Positions 1-5,110 of a stretch of 5,397 nucleotides of DNA are shown here, in pieces. This DNA comes from Candidatus Kaiserbacteria bacterium. GTDB taxonomy: Bacteria > Patescibacteriota > Minisyncoccia > Phycocordibacterales > UBA12088. Location of the stretch: assembly GCA_003561715.1 (NCBI GenBank), contig PWVU01000078.1:1-5397 (forward strand), given 5' to 3'. The notes under the pieces were generated by a model. The model was not told the DNA's origin, did no database searches, and saw only the letters and a list, made by a program, of their open reading frames with translations. The position numbers and the translations under genes were made by a program. The stretch's first letter is position 1. Every line of letters starts with the position of its first letter.

Positions 1-492
1 CATATTCGTGAGGTCATGGTTCACTCAGAACACACTCACGAGGGCGATCCTCTCACGTTTATGTTGTTAGTATTCGCATCTCGTCGAGTACACATATTGC
101 GTCGCATCATCCCTGCTCTTGCGCAGGGCAAGACCGTGGTTACCGATCGGTTCGCCGCTTCGTCGTGGGCGCATAATCTTCGAAATATGGAATCGGTTGA
201 TGCTGAAAAACTTTTTTACGAATTACACAAACATGTTGTGGGCGAGGTCATTCCGCATTATATCTTTCTCGACATTGACCCCATTCTCGGCTTGGAACGA
301 AAAAAACAACAGCGTACTCAAAACGATGGTCGTACCGATCACTTCGAGCAGCAGACGGTTGATTTTCATGTACGTTCGTATTTAGGATATAAAGAATTTC
401 TTACCCAAACACCGCATACCATCATTGACGCTACACAACCACTGCAAGCTGTTTGTTTGGATGTACAAAAGACTATCAAATCGTTACTATGA
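1..492 (+). CDS. tmk: Thymidylate (dTMP) kinase, 5'-truncated by window edge
   Basis: The frame is open from base 1 and ends at TGA 490-492, leaving 163 residues. The N-terminal P-loop lies outside the window. The visible part follows the Tmk order: an IRE segment at the very start, the helix with ASRR (residues 26-29, where the family binds dTMP), the DR motif as TDRFAASSWA (48-57), FLDIDPILGLER (89-100) matching the family's YLDvpPevGLeR, a LID-like stretch (about 101-116), VRSYLGY (124-130) and IIDATQPLQAV near the end. Tmk phosphorylates dTMP to dTDP in the cytoplasm. Oddities: the usual YQG after the DR helix is replaced (AHNL), and the LID has DHFE where DRxE is usual, so this is a divergent member and a related deoxynucleotide kinase is not fully excluded. 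Its stop overlaps the dut start (ATGA), which suggests translational coupling. Confidence 0.87.
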   Translation, partial: HIREVMVHSEHTHEGDPLTFMLLVFASRRVHILRRIIPALAQGKTVVTDRFAASSWAHNLRNMESVDAEKLFYELHKHVVGEVIPHYIFLDIDPILGLERKKQQRTQNDGRTDHFEQQTVDFHVRSYLGYKEFLTQTPHTIIDATQPLQAVCLDVQKTIKSLL

Positions 493-911
493 ACATGCAC
501 ATCAAAAAACTTCATCCCGATGCGATCATTCCCGCCTACGGGCACGCGGATGACGCGGGATTCGATCTGTGTGCCATTGAAACGGTGACTATTGCGCCGG
601 GGGAGCGTGCGACGGTCGGTGCGGGTTTTGCCATTGCAATACCCGAAGGGTATGTCGGGCTGGTGTGGGACAAAAGCAGTGTCTCCCACAAATTAGGGCT
701 TAAGACGATGGGCGGCGTATTCGATGCCGGCTACCGTGGCGAGATAAATACGTGCTTGTATAATACGGGGGACGAGCCGGTGGCAATCGAAAAAGGACAG
801 AAGATGGCGCAGATGCTGATCCAGAAAGTCGAGCACGTGACCTTTGAAGAAGTTGCCGAGCTCGACGAAACCCCGCGCGGCGACGGGCGCTTTGGTAGCA
901 CGGGGAAATGA
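489..911 (+). CDS. dut: dUTP diphosphatase (trimeric dUTPase)
   Basis: The protein has 140 residues, normal for trimeric dUTPases. It hydrolyses dUTP to dUMP and diphosphate, keeping uracil out of DNA and feeding thymidylate synthesis. All five family motifs are present in order: I DDAGFDLCA (21-29), II WDKSSVSHKLG (60-70), III GGVFDAGYRGEI (75-86) with the catalytic Asp79 and uracil-stacking Tyr82, IV EKGQKMAQ (101-108), and V RGDGRFGSTGK (130-140). Motif II has DKSS where E. coli has PRSG, a substitution I do not treat as damaging. I chose ATG 489 rather than the in-frame ATG 453 because 489 forms an ATGA overlap with the tmk stop and motif I then lies at the usual distance from the N-terminus. 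A second ATG at 495 is also possible. No Shine-Dalgarno is visible, so coupling to tmk translation is the likely route. Confidence 0.96.
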   Translation: MNMHIKKLHPDAIIPAYGHADDAGFDLCAIETVTIAPGERATVGAGFAIAIPEGYVGLVWDKSSVSHKLGLKTMGGVFDAGYRGEINTCLYNTGDEPVAIEKGQKMAQMLIQKVEHVTFEEVAELDETPRGDGRFGSTGK

Positions 912-931
912 TAAGAATTACGTTGCGTATG

Positions 932-958
932 TTGTAATCTCACACAACTGAATAGAAT
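932..958 (+). promoter_or_regulatory. Possible weak promoter upstream of glyA
   Basis: TTGTAA (932-937) and TAGAAT (953-958, one mismatch to TATAAT) are separated by 15 bases, shorter than the preferred 16-18. If used, transcription would begin near 965, about 43 bases before the glyA ATG. The stretch after it (971-1007) is pyrimidine-rich with no Shine-Dalgarno. Read-through from tmk-dut across the 96-base gap is equally possible. Confidence 0.22.
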
Positions 959-1007
959 TTCAGAAACCGCTTCTTTGCATTTTACTCTTTTATCTTTTCT
1001 CTATTAT

Positions 1008-2279
1008 ATGTATTCCCACATCAAAGACCAAGACGCCGCGGTATACGCCGCACTTGAGGGTGAGCGCAAGCGGCAAGAGGACGGTATCGAATTGATACCG
1101 TCGGAAAATTATGTCTCACAAGCTGTGCTTGAAGCGCTCGGCTCGGTGATGACGAACAAATATTCTGAAGGTCTGCCGGGCAAGCGCTACTACGGCGGGC
1201 AAGAGTATACGGACGCGGTAGAGAATATGGCGATCGAGCGCGCTTGCAAGCTGTTCGGTGCCAAGTACGCAAATGTCCAGCCGCTCTCGGGTGCGCCGGC
1301 AAATCTCGCTGTCTATCACGCACTGCTTGCGCCGGGCGACACGGTGCTGGGTATGGACTTGGGGCACGGTGGGCACTTGACCCACGGGCACCCGATGACC
1401 ATTCCTGCCAAGCTCTTCAACTTTGTCACCTACAAAATGAAAGATCCCGATACGGGTGAGATCGATTATGACGAGATGCGTGAGGTGGCGCGTCGTGAAA
1501 GCCCCAAGCTTATCATCGCCGGCTTTTCGGCATACAGTCGTGAGCTTGACTACGCCAAGTTCGTATCGATCGCCCGCGAGGTGGGCGCGGTTACGATGGC
1601 GGATATGGCGCATATTGCGGGACTTATCGCCGGTGGTGTCGCGCGCAACCCCTTCAAAGACGGATTCGATATCATCACGACCACAACCCACAAGACCCTG
1701 CGCGGTCCGCGTGGTGGTATGATCTTAGTTCGCGAGAATGAGGAACTGATGAAAAAGATCAACAAAGTGGTATTTCCGGGCTTGCAAGGTGGCCCGCATA
1801 TGAACAATATCGCCGCCAAAGCAATTGCCTATGGTGAAGCATTGCATCCGTCATTCAAAGTGTATGCCGAGCAGATACTCACAAATGCCAAAGCGATGGA
1901 AGCGGTCTTTGCCCGCGAGGGGGTGCGTATGCTGGGTGGTGGTACCAGTAACCACCTGATCTTGGCGGATGTGCACGGTTCGCTTGGCGTGGGAGGTAAG
2001 GACGCGCAAGAAGTGTTGGACATGGTTGGTATTACTCTTAATAAAAACGCGATCGCCGACGATCCACGCCCGGCAAACGACCCTTCCGGTATCCGCTTCG
2101 GTACCCCCGCGATCACCACGCGCGGCTTCAAGGAAGAAGCGTGCGGGCGTGTTGCCGAGCTTATCATCGAAACGCTCAAGAATAAAGACGAAGAAGTGGT
2201 GTTGGATCGCATTGGGCGCGAGATCAAAGAACTTGCGCGAGCGCACCCGCTTTCGACTTCGTTCGTCCAGGAGAAGTGA
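1008..2279 (+). CDS. glyA: Serine hydroxymethyltransferase
   Basis: A complete 423-residue PLP enzyme, close to the 417 residues of E. coli GlyA. It interconverts serine plus tetrahydrofolate with glycine plus 5,10-methylene-tetrahydrofolate in the cytosol. Visible signatures are ELIPSENYVS (28-37), NKYSEGLPGKRYYGG (50-64), HLTHG (123-127), the PLP-ring Asp199 in MADMAHIAG, the Schiff-base Lys229 in TTTTHKTLRGPRGG, FPGLQGGPH (256-264), and Arg363 in GIRFGTPA, which binds the substrate carboxylate. Lys229 and Arg363 fall at the same numbers as in E. coli, supporting the ATG at 1008. The frame also opens at a TTG (975), but that would add a hydrophobic 11-residue tail not typical of the family. 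No Shine-Dalgarno precedes either start. The gene follows tmk-dut and likely supplies the one-carbon unit for dTMP synthesis. Confidence 0.98.
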   Translation: MYSHIKDQDAAVYAALEGERKRQEDGIELIPSENYVSQAVLEALGSVMTNKYSEGLPGKRYYGGQEYTDAVENMAIERACKLFGAKYANVQPLSGAPANLAVYHALLAPGDTVLGMDLGHGGHLTHGHPMTIPAKLFNFVTYKMKDPDTGEIDYDEMREVARRESPKLIIAGFSAYSRELDYAKFVSIAREVGAVTMADMAHIAGLIAGGVARNPFKDGFDIITTTTHKTLRGPRGGMILVRENEELMKKINKVVFPGLQGGPHMNNIAAKAIAYGEALHPSFKVYAEQILTNAKAMEAVFAREGVRMLGGGTSNHLILADVHGSLGVGGKDAQEVLDMVGITLNKNAIADDPRPANDPSGIRFGTPAITTRGFKEEACGRVAELIIETLKNKDEEVVLDRIGREIKELARAHPLSTSFVQEK

Positions 2280-2291
2280 TTACCGGGGGTA

Positions 2292-2345
2292 TATCTCCGT
2301 CAGAAAAGTTATCCACGGAGGTGCAAAACAAGCGCTTTTCTTTCT
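2292..2345 (+). terminator. Weak hairpin region after glyA, possible terminator
   Basis: CTCCGT (2295-2300) pairs with ACGGAG (2315-2320) around a 14-base loop, and three outer pairs including G-U wobbles can extend it to 2292-2323. A pyrimidine-rich CTTTTCTTTCT (2335-2345) lies 11-12 bases further on. An alternative pairing joins AGAAAAG (2302-2308) to CTTTTCT (2335-2341). Neither has the compact GC stem plus T-tract of a textbook terminator. Confidence 0.28.
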
Positions 2346-2362
2346 GGTACCATAGTGGATAG
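2333..2362 (+). promoter_or_regulatory. Promoter-like repeated motif, copy 1 (before pilin gene)
   Basis: CGCTTT, seven bases, GGTA, one base, then CATAGTGGATAG (2351-2362). The same string of blocks recurs at 4557-4588 upstream of the next transcription unit. Within it, TGG followed by TACCAT (2348-2353) resembles an extended -10 element, 4 of 6 to TATAAT. Initiation near 2360 would give a leader of almost 90 bases for the pilin gene. No good -35 is visible. The duplication is seen directly; the promoter role is inferred. Confidence 0.35.
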
Positions 2363-2375
2363 CTGAACGCGTGTA

Positions 2376-2405
2376 TTTTTTGTACGAGGCGATTCTTACA
2401 AAAAA
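2376..2405. repeat. AT-rich inverted repeat in the pilin gene leader
   Basis: TTTTTTGTA (2376-2384) and TACAAAAAA (2397-2405) are perfect 9-base complements around a 12-base spacer. The stem is too AT-rich for a strong terminator. It could be an operator or a weak RNA hairpin between the upstream motif and the pilin start. Confidence 0.4.
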
Positions 2406-2411
2406 CACAGT

Positions 2412-2439
2412 TTGTACATGTTTAATAAATTAGTAATAC
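2412..2439 (+). promoter_or_regulatory. Possible promoter adjacent to the pilin start
   Basis: TTGTAC (2412-2417) and TAATAC (2434-2439) are spaced by 16 bases, and the -10-like box ends 7 bases before the ATG at 2447. A transcript from here would be leaderless or nearly so, consistent with the lack of a Shine-Dalgarno. The boxes match consensus poorly (4/6 and 3/6), so this is tentative. Confidence 0.22.
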
Positions 2440-2446
2440 AAGTATT

Positions 2447-2506
2447 ATGAAAAAAGCTATAGGTACTCCTTCCGGTTTTTCGTTGCAATCCAAACAACAG
2501 CGAGGT
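2447..2506 (+). other. Class III (prepilin) signal peptide, residues 1-20
   Basis: A 20-residue leader with basic residues Lys2, Lys3, Lys16 and Arg19 ends in Gly20 directly before FTLVE. This is the prepilin peptidase (PilD) recognition pattern, in which the new N-terminal Phe is usually N-methylated. The leader is longer than the 6-7 residues of classical type IVa pilins but within the range seen in pseudopilins. Confidence 0.9.
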
Positions 2507-4480
2507 TTCACGTTGGTAGAGTTGTTGGTTGTTGTGGCAATATTTCTGGTCCTCACCGCACTTTGGTTTTTCCGACCGGATCCAAACCGCGAACTAGTGG
2601 TGCGCAACGCAGCGCTTGAGATGGAGGTGCATATGCGTGAAGCGCAGGCGGCGGCGCTCGGCACACGATCGGTGGACGGTGATTTCGTGGGAACTATCGG
2701 TGTTGGGTTCATAGCCAGAACACCTGGAGATGCTCAGCGTTCTTTTGTCGTCTTTGTTGATAACCCCGATGGCGATGAACATCAGTATGTATTTAGCGCT
2801 ACGGGTGACAATCCGGATATTTTGCTAGCTGAGCATGAGTTACCTGATTTTGTCGAGATACATCGTATACGTAAGTTTGGAGGGGGAAGCGGACCTTCAG
2901 AACTGTTGCCGGAAGGTAATGACCACGGCGTTTCAGTTTTGTTTAGGCGCCCGAGCACTGACGCGCTGGTGGTATATGAGCGAACAGACGGTAGCGATGC
3001 GGGAGTGTATGCTTGGGGCGGGGTGGAAATAGTACTACGTAATACCCGTCATGCCGATATCATGCAGACGGTTCGTGTGTATAACACGGGGGCGATTGAG
3101 ATCATTGACGGAGACGCGATTGCTCTTGGAGAAACAGGACCTGATTCTTCGCCACTTGCTACGGGACCAGGCGCAAGTGGTGGCGCGGGCGCAAGTGGCG
3201 AGGCGCCGTATAATCCGGCTGCGGAAGGCGGGGGAGGTAGCGGTGCTCCGAGTGGTGGCGACAACGGTGGCGCCTCGAGTGGCGGTGGCGCACCCGGCGG
3301 AACGGTGTCGTCCGGCATGTGTCAAATACGCATATTCCCTGAGGCAAATTATGGCGGTACTCCAACGACGCTTTCTGGGTCTACGGTAGGCGGTGTAGGA
3401 ATGTACGATATGCGACTCTATGGAAGTTTGGCTGTTGCCGAGGGTTCGGATCCATTTTTGATCTGCAATCCTGCGCACCATTCGAACGAAACGCAGTGTG
3501 ACACAATTGCCAGTGGCCAAAGCATTCCTAATATTGCTGCGCACTTTGGTAACACCTATGAAAGTCCGTCTGGCTCTGCCGGCCGCACTGCGTTCGGATG
3601 TCCTGCAAATAGCTGTACGTATACAGGAGTGTATGAAGTAAGTAGTTCGGGTCATAATATCCAGAGCAATATGAGCTGTTCTCGGTCATTCAGTTGTGGA
3701 GGTCCGGGTGAGCCGGCGTGTGGTTCGGGACCAATCAGTGGTGGGGGCGGTAGCACGGTCAGCGGTCCTGGCGGCGGAAGTAGTCCCGGCTCGTTCACAT
3801 TCCCGCCAATCAGTGGGGGTAGTGATGGCTCAGGTGGACTCGGTGGTCTGTTTGGCGGCGGTTCGGGTGGAGGATCTTCTTCAGGTGGTGGTAGTACTGG
3901 TACCGGCGGAATCCCACCAAGTGGCGGTAGCAGTGGTGACGGTGGTGCGGGCGGAGGATTTCCTCTTACCGGCGGTAGCAGTGGCACTGGCGGAACCCCA
4001 CCAAGTGGTGGCTCAGATAGCGGCTCTCCTACCGGTGATGGAACGTTTAGTGAGGGTTCAACAAGCGGTACCGGTGGAACTCCGCCAAGCGGTGGTACCG
4101 GCAGTACTCCATCAGGTGGTAGTGGATACCGTTGTGATGCGACTCTCTTTTCAGAAGATAACTATGCGGGAACATCCCAGAACGTGGGAATCTTAGCGGC
4201 GAATACTCAAAGGACTGTTGTTGGGGTGATATCAATGAATACCGTGACAACAAATTTTCGTAGTGCTCGCTTTGCGGGTGACTTGGAATGGCTGATGTGT
4301 GCACCAGATAACACTTGCTCAACAATACGTCCCGGTGATCAGATAACAGGGTTGTTGCCGGGTGTAGCGAATGCGAGTCAAGGGCGCTGGTTCGGTTGTC
4401 CCAGGCAGGCGTGCACATTCTCTTCAAGCGGTGGTAGCGTGTCCATGTCATGCAGTGAGGGTACAACGATTTCAATTTAA
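2447..4480 (+). CDS. Type IV pilin-like protein with Gly-rich linkers and two six-Cys modules (putative adhesin)
   Basis: The protein has 677 residues. Residues 1-20 form a class III signal ending in QQRG, followed by FTLVELLVVVAIFLVLTALW. Prepilin peptidase should cut after Gly20, leaving Phe21 and the conserved Glu25 (mature +5). Residues 21 to about 225 look like a GspH/FimT-type pseudopilin: one membrane helix, then beta-rich sequence ending VRVYNTGAIEI (209-219), a usual family ending. Then come a Gly-rich linker (234-290), Cys module 1 (292-411), further Cys417 and Cys425, a Gly/Ser/Pro linker (430-560) and Cys module 2 (563-669). Ordinary GspH/FimT proteins are about 150-200 residues, so the linkers and modules are an extension. 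I infer a minor pilin that displays the two modules outside the cell, perhaps as an adhesin; ligand and partners are unknown. No other pilus gene is in the window. No Shine-Dalgarno is seen before ATG 2447. Confidence 0.85.
   Translation: MKKAIGTPSGFSLQSKQQRGFTLVELLVVVAIFLVLTALWFFRPDPNRELVVRNAALEMEVHMREAQAAALGTRSVDGDFVGTIGVGFIARTPGDAQRSFVVFVDNPDGDEHQYVFSATGDNPDILLAEHELPDFVEIHRIRKFGGGSGPSELLPEGNDHGVSVLFRRPSTDALVVYERTDGSDAGVYAWGGVEIVLRNTRHADIMQTVRVYNTGAIEIIDGDAIALGETGPDSSPLATGPGASGGAGASGEAPYNPAAEGGGGSGAPSGGDNGGASSGGGAPGGTVSSGMCQIRIFPEANYGGTPTTLSGSTVGGVGMYDMRLYGSLAVAEGSDPFLICNPAHHSNETQCDTIASGQSIPNIAAHFGNTYESPSGSAGRTAFGCPANSCTYTGVYEVSSSGHNIQSNMSCSRSFSCGGPGEPACGSGPISGGGGSTVSGPGGGSSPGSFTFPPISGGSDGSGGLGGLFGGGSGGGSSSGGGSTGTGGIPPSGGSSGDGGAGGGFPLTGGSSGTGGTPPSGGSDSGSPTGDGTFSEGSTSGTGGTPPSGGTGSTPSGGSGYRCDATLFSEDNYAGTSQNVGILAANTQRTVVGVISMNTVTTNFRSARFAGDLEWLMCAPDNTCSTIRPGDQITGLLPGVANASQGRWFGCPRQACTFSSSGGSVSMSCSEGTTISI
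3146..3316 (+). other. Gly-rich low-complexity linker 1, residues 234-290
   Basis: This stretch is dominated by Gly, Ala, Ser and Pro (for example ASGGAGASGE and GGDNGGASSGGGAPGG) and joins the pilin domain to the first Cys module. It is probably a flexible tether. Confidence 0.8.
3320..3679 (+). other. Six-Cys, beta/gamma-crystallin-like module 1, residues 292-411
   Basis: Cysteines are at 292, 340, 351, 385, 390 and 411. F297-PEAN-Y302-G-G304 fits the beta/gamma-crystallin Greek-key signature (aromatic, four residues, aromatic, any, Gly), followed by YDMRLYGS (320-327) near where that fold has its D/N-x-x-S segment. Later come FLIC, FGCPANSC (383-390) and NMSCS. Each has a counterpart in module 2. 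The fold assignment is inference from motifs; an I36-type inhibitor with the same fold is an alternative. Confidence 0.55.
3734..4126 (+). other. Gly/Ser/Pro-rich linker 2, residues 430-560
   Basis: About 130 residues are mainly Gly, Ser, Thr and Pro with scattered Phe/Leu, joining the two Cys modules. It contains no Cys, which keeps it out of any disulfide network. Its last half is the 28-residue repeat listed separately. Confidence 0.8.
3899..4126 (+). repeat. 84-bp (28-residue) imperfect tandem repeat in linker 2
   Basis: The core GTGG(I/T)PPSGG recurs at residues 485-494, 513-522 and 541-550, exactly 28 residues (84 bases) apart. Its DNA starts are at 3899, 3983 and 4067. Cores are highly similar at DNA level with mostly third-base changes. 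The rest of each unit is only compositionally alike, and the third unit stops at 20 residues. Confidence 0.8.
4133..4453 (+). other. Six-Cys, beta/gamma-crystallin-like module 2, residues 563-669
   Basis: Cysteines are at 563, 618, 624, 651, 656 and 669. F568-SEDN-Y573-A-G575 matches the same Greek-key signature as module 1, and NFRSARF (603-609) carries an N-x-x-S segment typical of that fold. WLMC, FGCPRQAC (649-656) and SMSCS align with FLIC, FGCPANSC and NMSCS of module 1. The module ends eight residues before the stop and forms the C-terminal tip. Confidence 0.55.
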
Positions 4481-4534
4481 GGAGTTGCTACAGGTTCTCT
4501 CGAACTGAAGTGTTGTGTCGAATACAAGTTGACG

Positions 4535-4568
4535 AACCACAAAGCGGGCGTACGCCCGCTTTGTGGTT
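4535..4568. terminator. Perfect 34-base palindrome, likely bidirectional terminator
   Basis: AACCACAAAGCGGGCGT (4535-4551) is followed directly by its exact reverse complement. As RNA this gives a GC-rich stem (GCGGGCG/CGCCCGC) closed by a tetraloop-sized turn, flanked by A's on one side and TTTGTGGTT on the other. It lies 54 bases after the pilin stop. The run after the GC stem has only three T's, so termination strength is uncertain. The symmetry would let it act on either strand or as a protein-binding palindrome. Confidence 0.7.
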
Positions 4569-4588
4569 AGGTATGACATAGTGGATAG
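4557..4588 (+). promoter_or_regulatory. Promoter-like repeated motif, copy 2 (before the 145-residue ORF)
   Basis: CGCTTT (4557-4562, the 3' arm of the palindrome), seven bases, GGTA (4570-4573), three bases, then CATAGTGGATAG (4577-4588). This repeats the arrangement at 2333-2362, with a spacing change from one to three bases before the last block. TATGAC (4572-4577) or TGACAT (4574-4579) could serve as a weak -10. It would start a short leader before the ATG at 4629. Confidence 0.35.
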
Positions 4589-4608
4589 AGCGGTAGCTCT
4601 TGTGGAGC
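4587..4608 (+). other. Two mutually exclusive small hairpins in the leader of the 145-residue ORF
   Basis: AGAGC (4587-4591) pairs with GCTCT (4596-4600) around GGTA. GCTC (4596-4599) can instead pair with GAGC (4605-4608) around TTGTG. Both share the same bases. The stems are only 5 and 4 pairs, so chance is a real possibility. Confidence 0.25.
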
Positions 4609-4628
4609 GAGTGCGATAAGCTTGAGGT

Positions 4629-5066
4629 ATGTTTCGAGAAGGACTATCTGGTGTTCCGCCTGGAGATAAAAACGAAGCGCTGGTGCAAGAGCGCTCTGCT
4701 GTTGAAATACCCACTCTCGATTTTTCCGAGCTTTCAATCTGGAGCGAGCATGATCCTGCCCCCGCACAACTTTGGAGCGACCTTAGACAAGTAGAGATTC
4801 CCGATGATTTAAGTGCGATGACAGTCGTTCAATACGAAGTGTATTCTAAAGAAATATTGAAGGTATTACATGCGTTTGTGGAAAAACATCCTGATATGTT
4901 GCACGCATATGTTGATAGTGTCGAGGCAATACTGAACTTTTTCAATACTGTATTGAAGAATCAATCTCTGGATAAAAAGTTGGGAGATGTTATGAAAAAC
5001 AAAGCAAAATTAAAGCGTCTTGCTGCGGTGCCGCAGTCATATGGCAAAGTAGTGCTTACGGAGTAG
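4629..5066 (+). CDS. Hypothetical protein, 145 residues, soluble, mostly helical
   Basis: I do not recognise a family. The first 60 residues are rich in Pro, Asp, Glu and Ser (GVPPGDKNE at 8-16; IWSEHDPAPAQLWSDL at 37-52) and may be partly disordered. Residues from about 65 to 133 read as amphipathic helices (QYEVYSKEILKVLHAFVEK, then MLHAYVDSVEAILNFFNTVL), and the basic stretch KNKAKLKRL (123-131) comes near the end. There is no signal peptide, no membrane segment and no Cys; Trp38 and Trp49 are the only tryptophans. An in-frame TGA lies at 4623-4625, so ATG 4629 is the first possible start. A GAGG sits too close to it to be a normal Shine-Dalgarno. The clean reading frame, the upstream terminator plus promoter-like motif, and the 44-base gap to the M20 gene support a real gene, possibly cotranscribed with the peptidase. 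Confidence 0.72.
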   Translation: MFREGLSGVPPGDKNEALVQERSAVEIPTLDFSELSIWSEHDPAPAQLWSDLRQVEIPDDLSAMTVVQYEVYSKEILKVLHAFVEKHPDMLHAYVDSVEAILNFFNTVLKNQSLDKKLGDVMKNKAKLKRLAAVPQSYGKVVLTE

Positions 5067-5075
5067 CTACTGCCA

Positions 5076-5102
5076 TTGCCTATATTCACGCTAACGTATA
5101 AA
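5076..5102 (+). promoter_or_regulatory. Possible promoter abutting the M20 peptidase start
   Basis: TTGCCT (5076-5081, 4/6) and TATAAA (5097-5102, 5/6) are separated by 15 bases. The -10-like box ends 8 bases before the ATG at 5111, so the transcript would be nearly leaderless. The short spacer makes this tentative. Confidence 0.28.
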
Positions 5103-5110
5103 GTTGCAGT

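Noticed and set aside
453..488. Upstream in-frame ATG 453 as the dut start
   Set aside because: It would place 36 bases of dut inside tmk and add 12 residues not needed by the fold. ATG 489 gives the standard ATGA overlap and usual length.
975..1007. TTG 975 as the glyA start
   Set aside because: The added residues are hydrophobic and unlike the SHMT N-terminus. ATG 1008 brings Lys229 and Arg363 onto E. coli numbering.
1116..1691. Antisense frame of about 191 codons inside glyA
   Set aside because: glyA is unambiguous here, and the reverse frame has no motifs or upstream signals.
2309..2317. TTATCCACG as a DnaA box / replication origin
   Set aside because: A single site, 8 of 9 to consensus, with no cluster, no dnaA/dnaN neighbour and no AT-rich unwinding region beside it.
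2321..2362. 13-codon GTG reading frame (VQNKRF...) as a leader peptide
   Set aside because: The GGAGG overlaps the start codon itself, no attenuator follows, and the frame covers the promoter-like block. Most likely chance.
3035..3655. Long antisense frame of about 206 codons
   Set aside because: Lies opposite the pilin-like gene, has an Arg/Thr-rich composition typical of a shadow frame and no recognisable motif.
3652..3987. Antisense Pro-rich open frame
   Set aside because: It is the complement of Gly-rich codons in linker 2, which read as Pro on the other strand. It has no start context or family signal.
3899..4126. CRISPR-like spaced repeats
   Set aside because: The 84-base period is coding, in frame and codon-variable, and the intervening sequence is the same low-complexity Gly/Ser composition rather than unique spacers.
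4581..4628. tRNA-like fragment (GGATAGAGCGGTAGCTC)
   Set aside because: It recalls a D-arm, but no acceptor stem, anticodon arm or T-arm can be placed around it.
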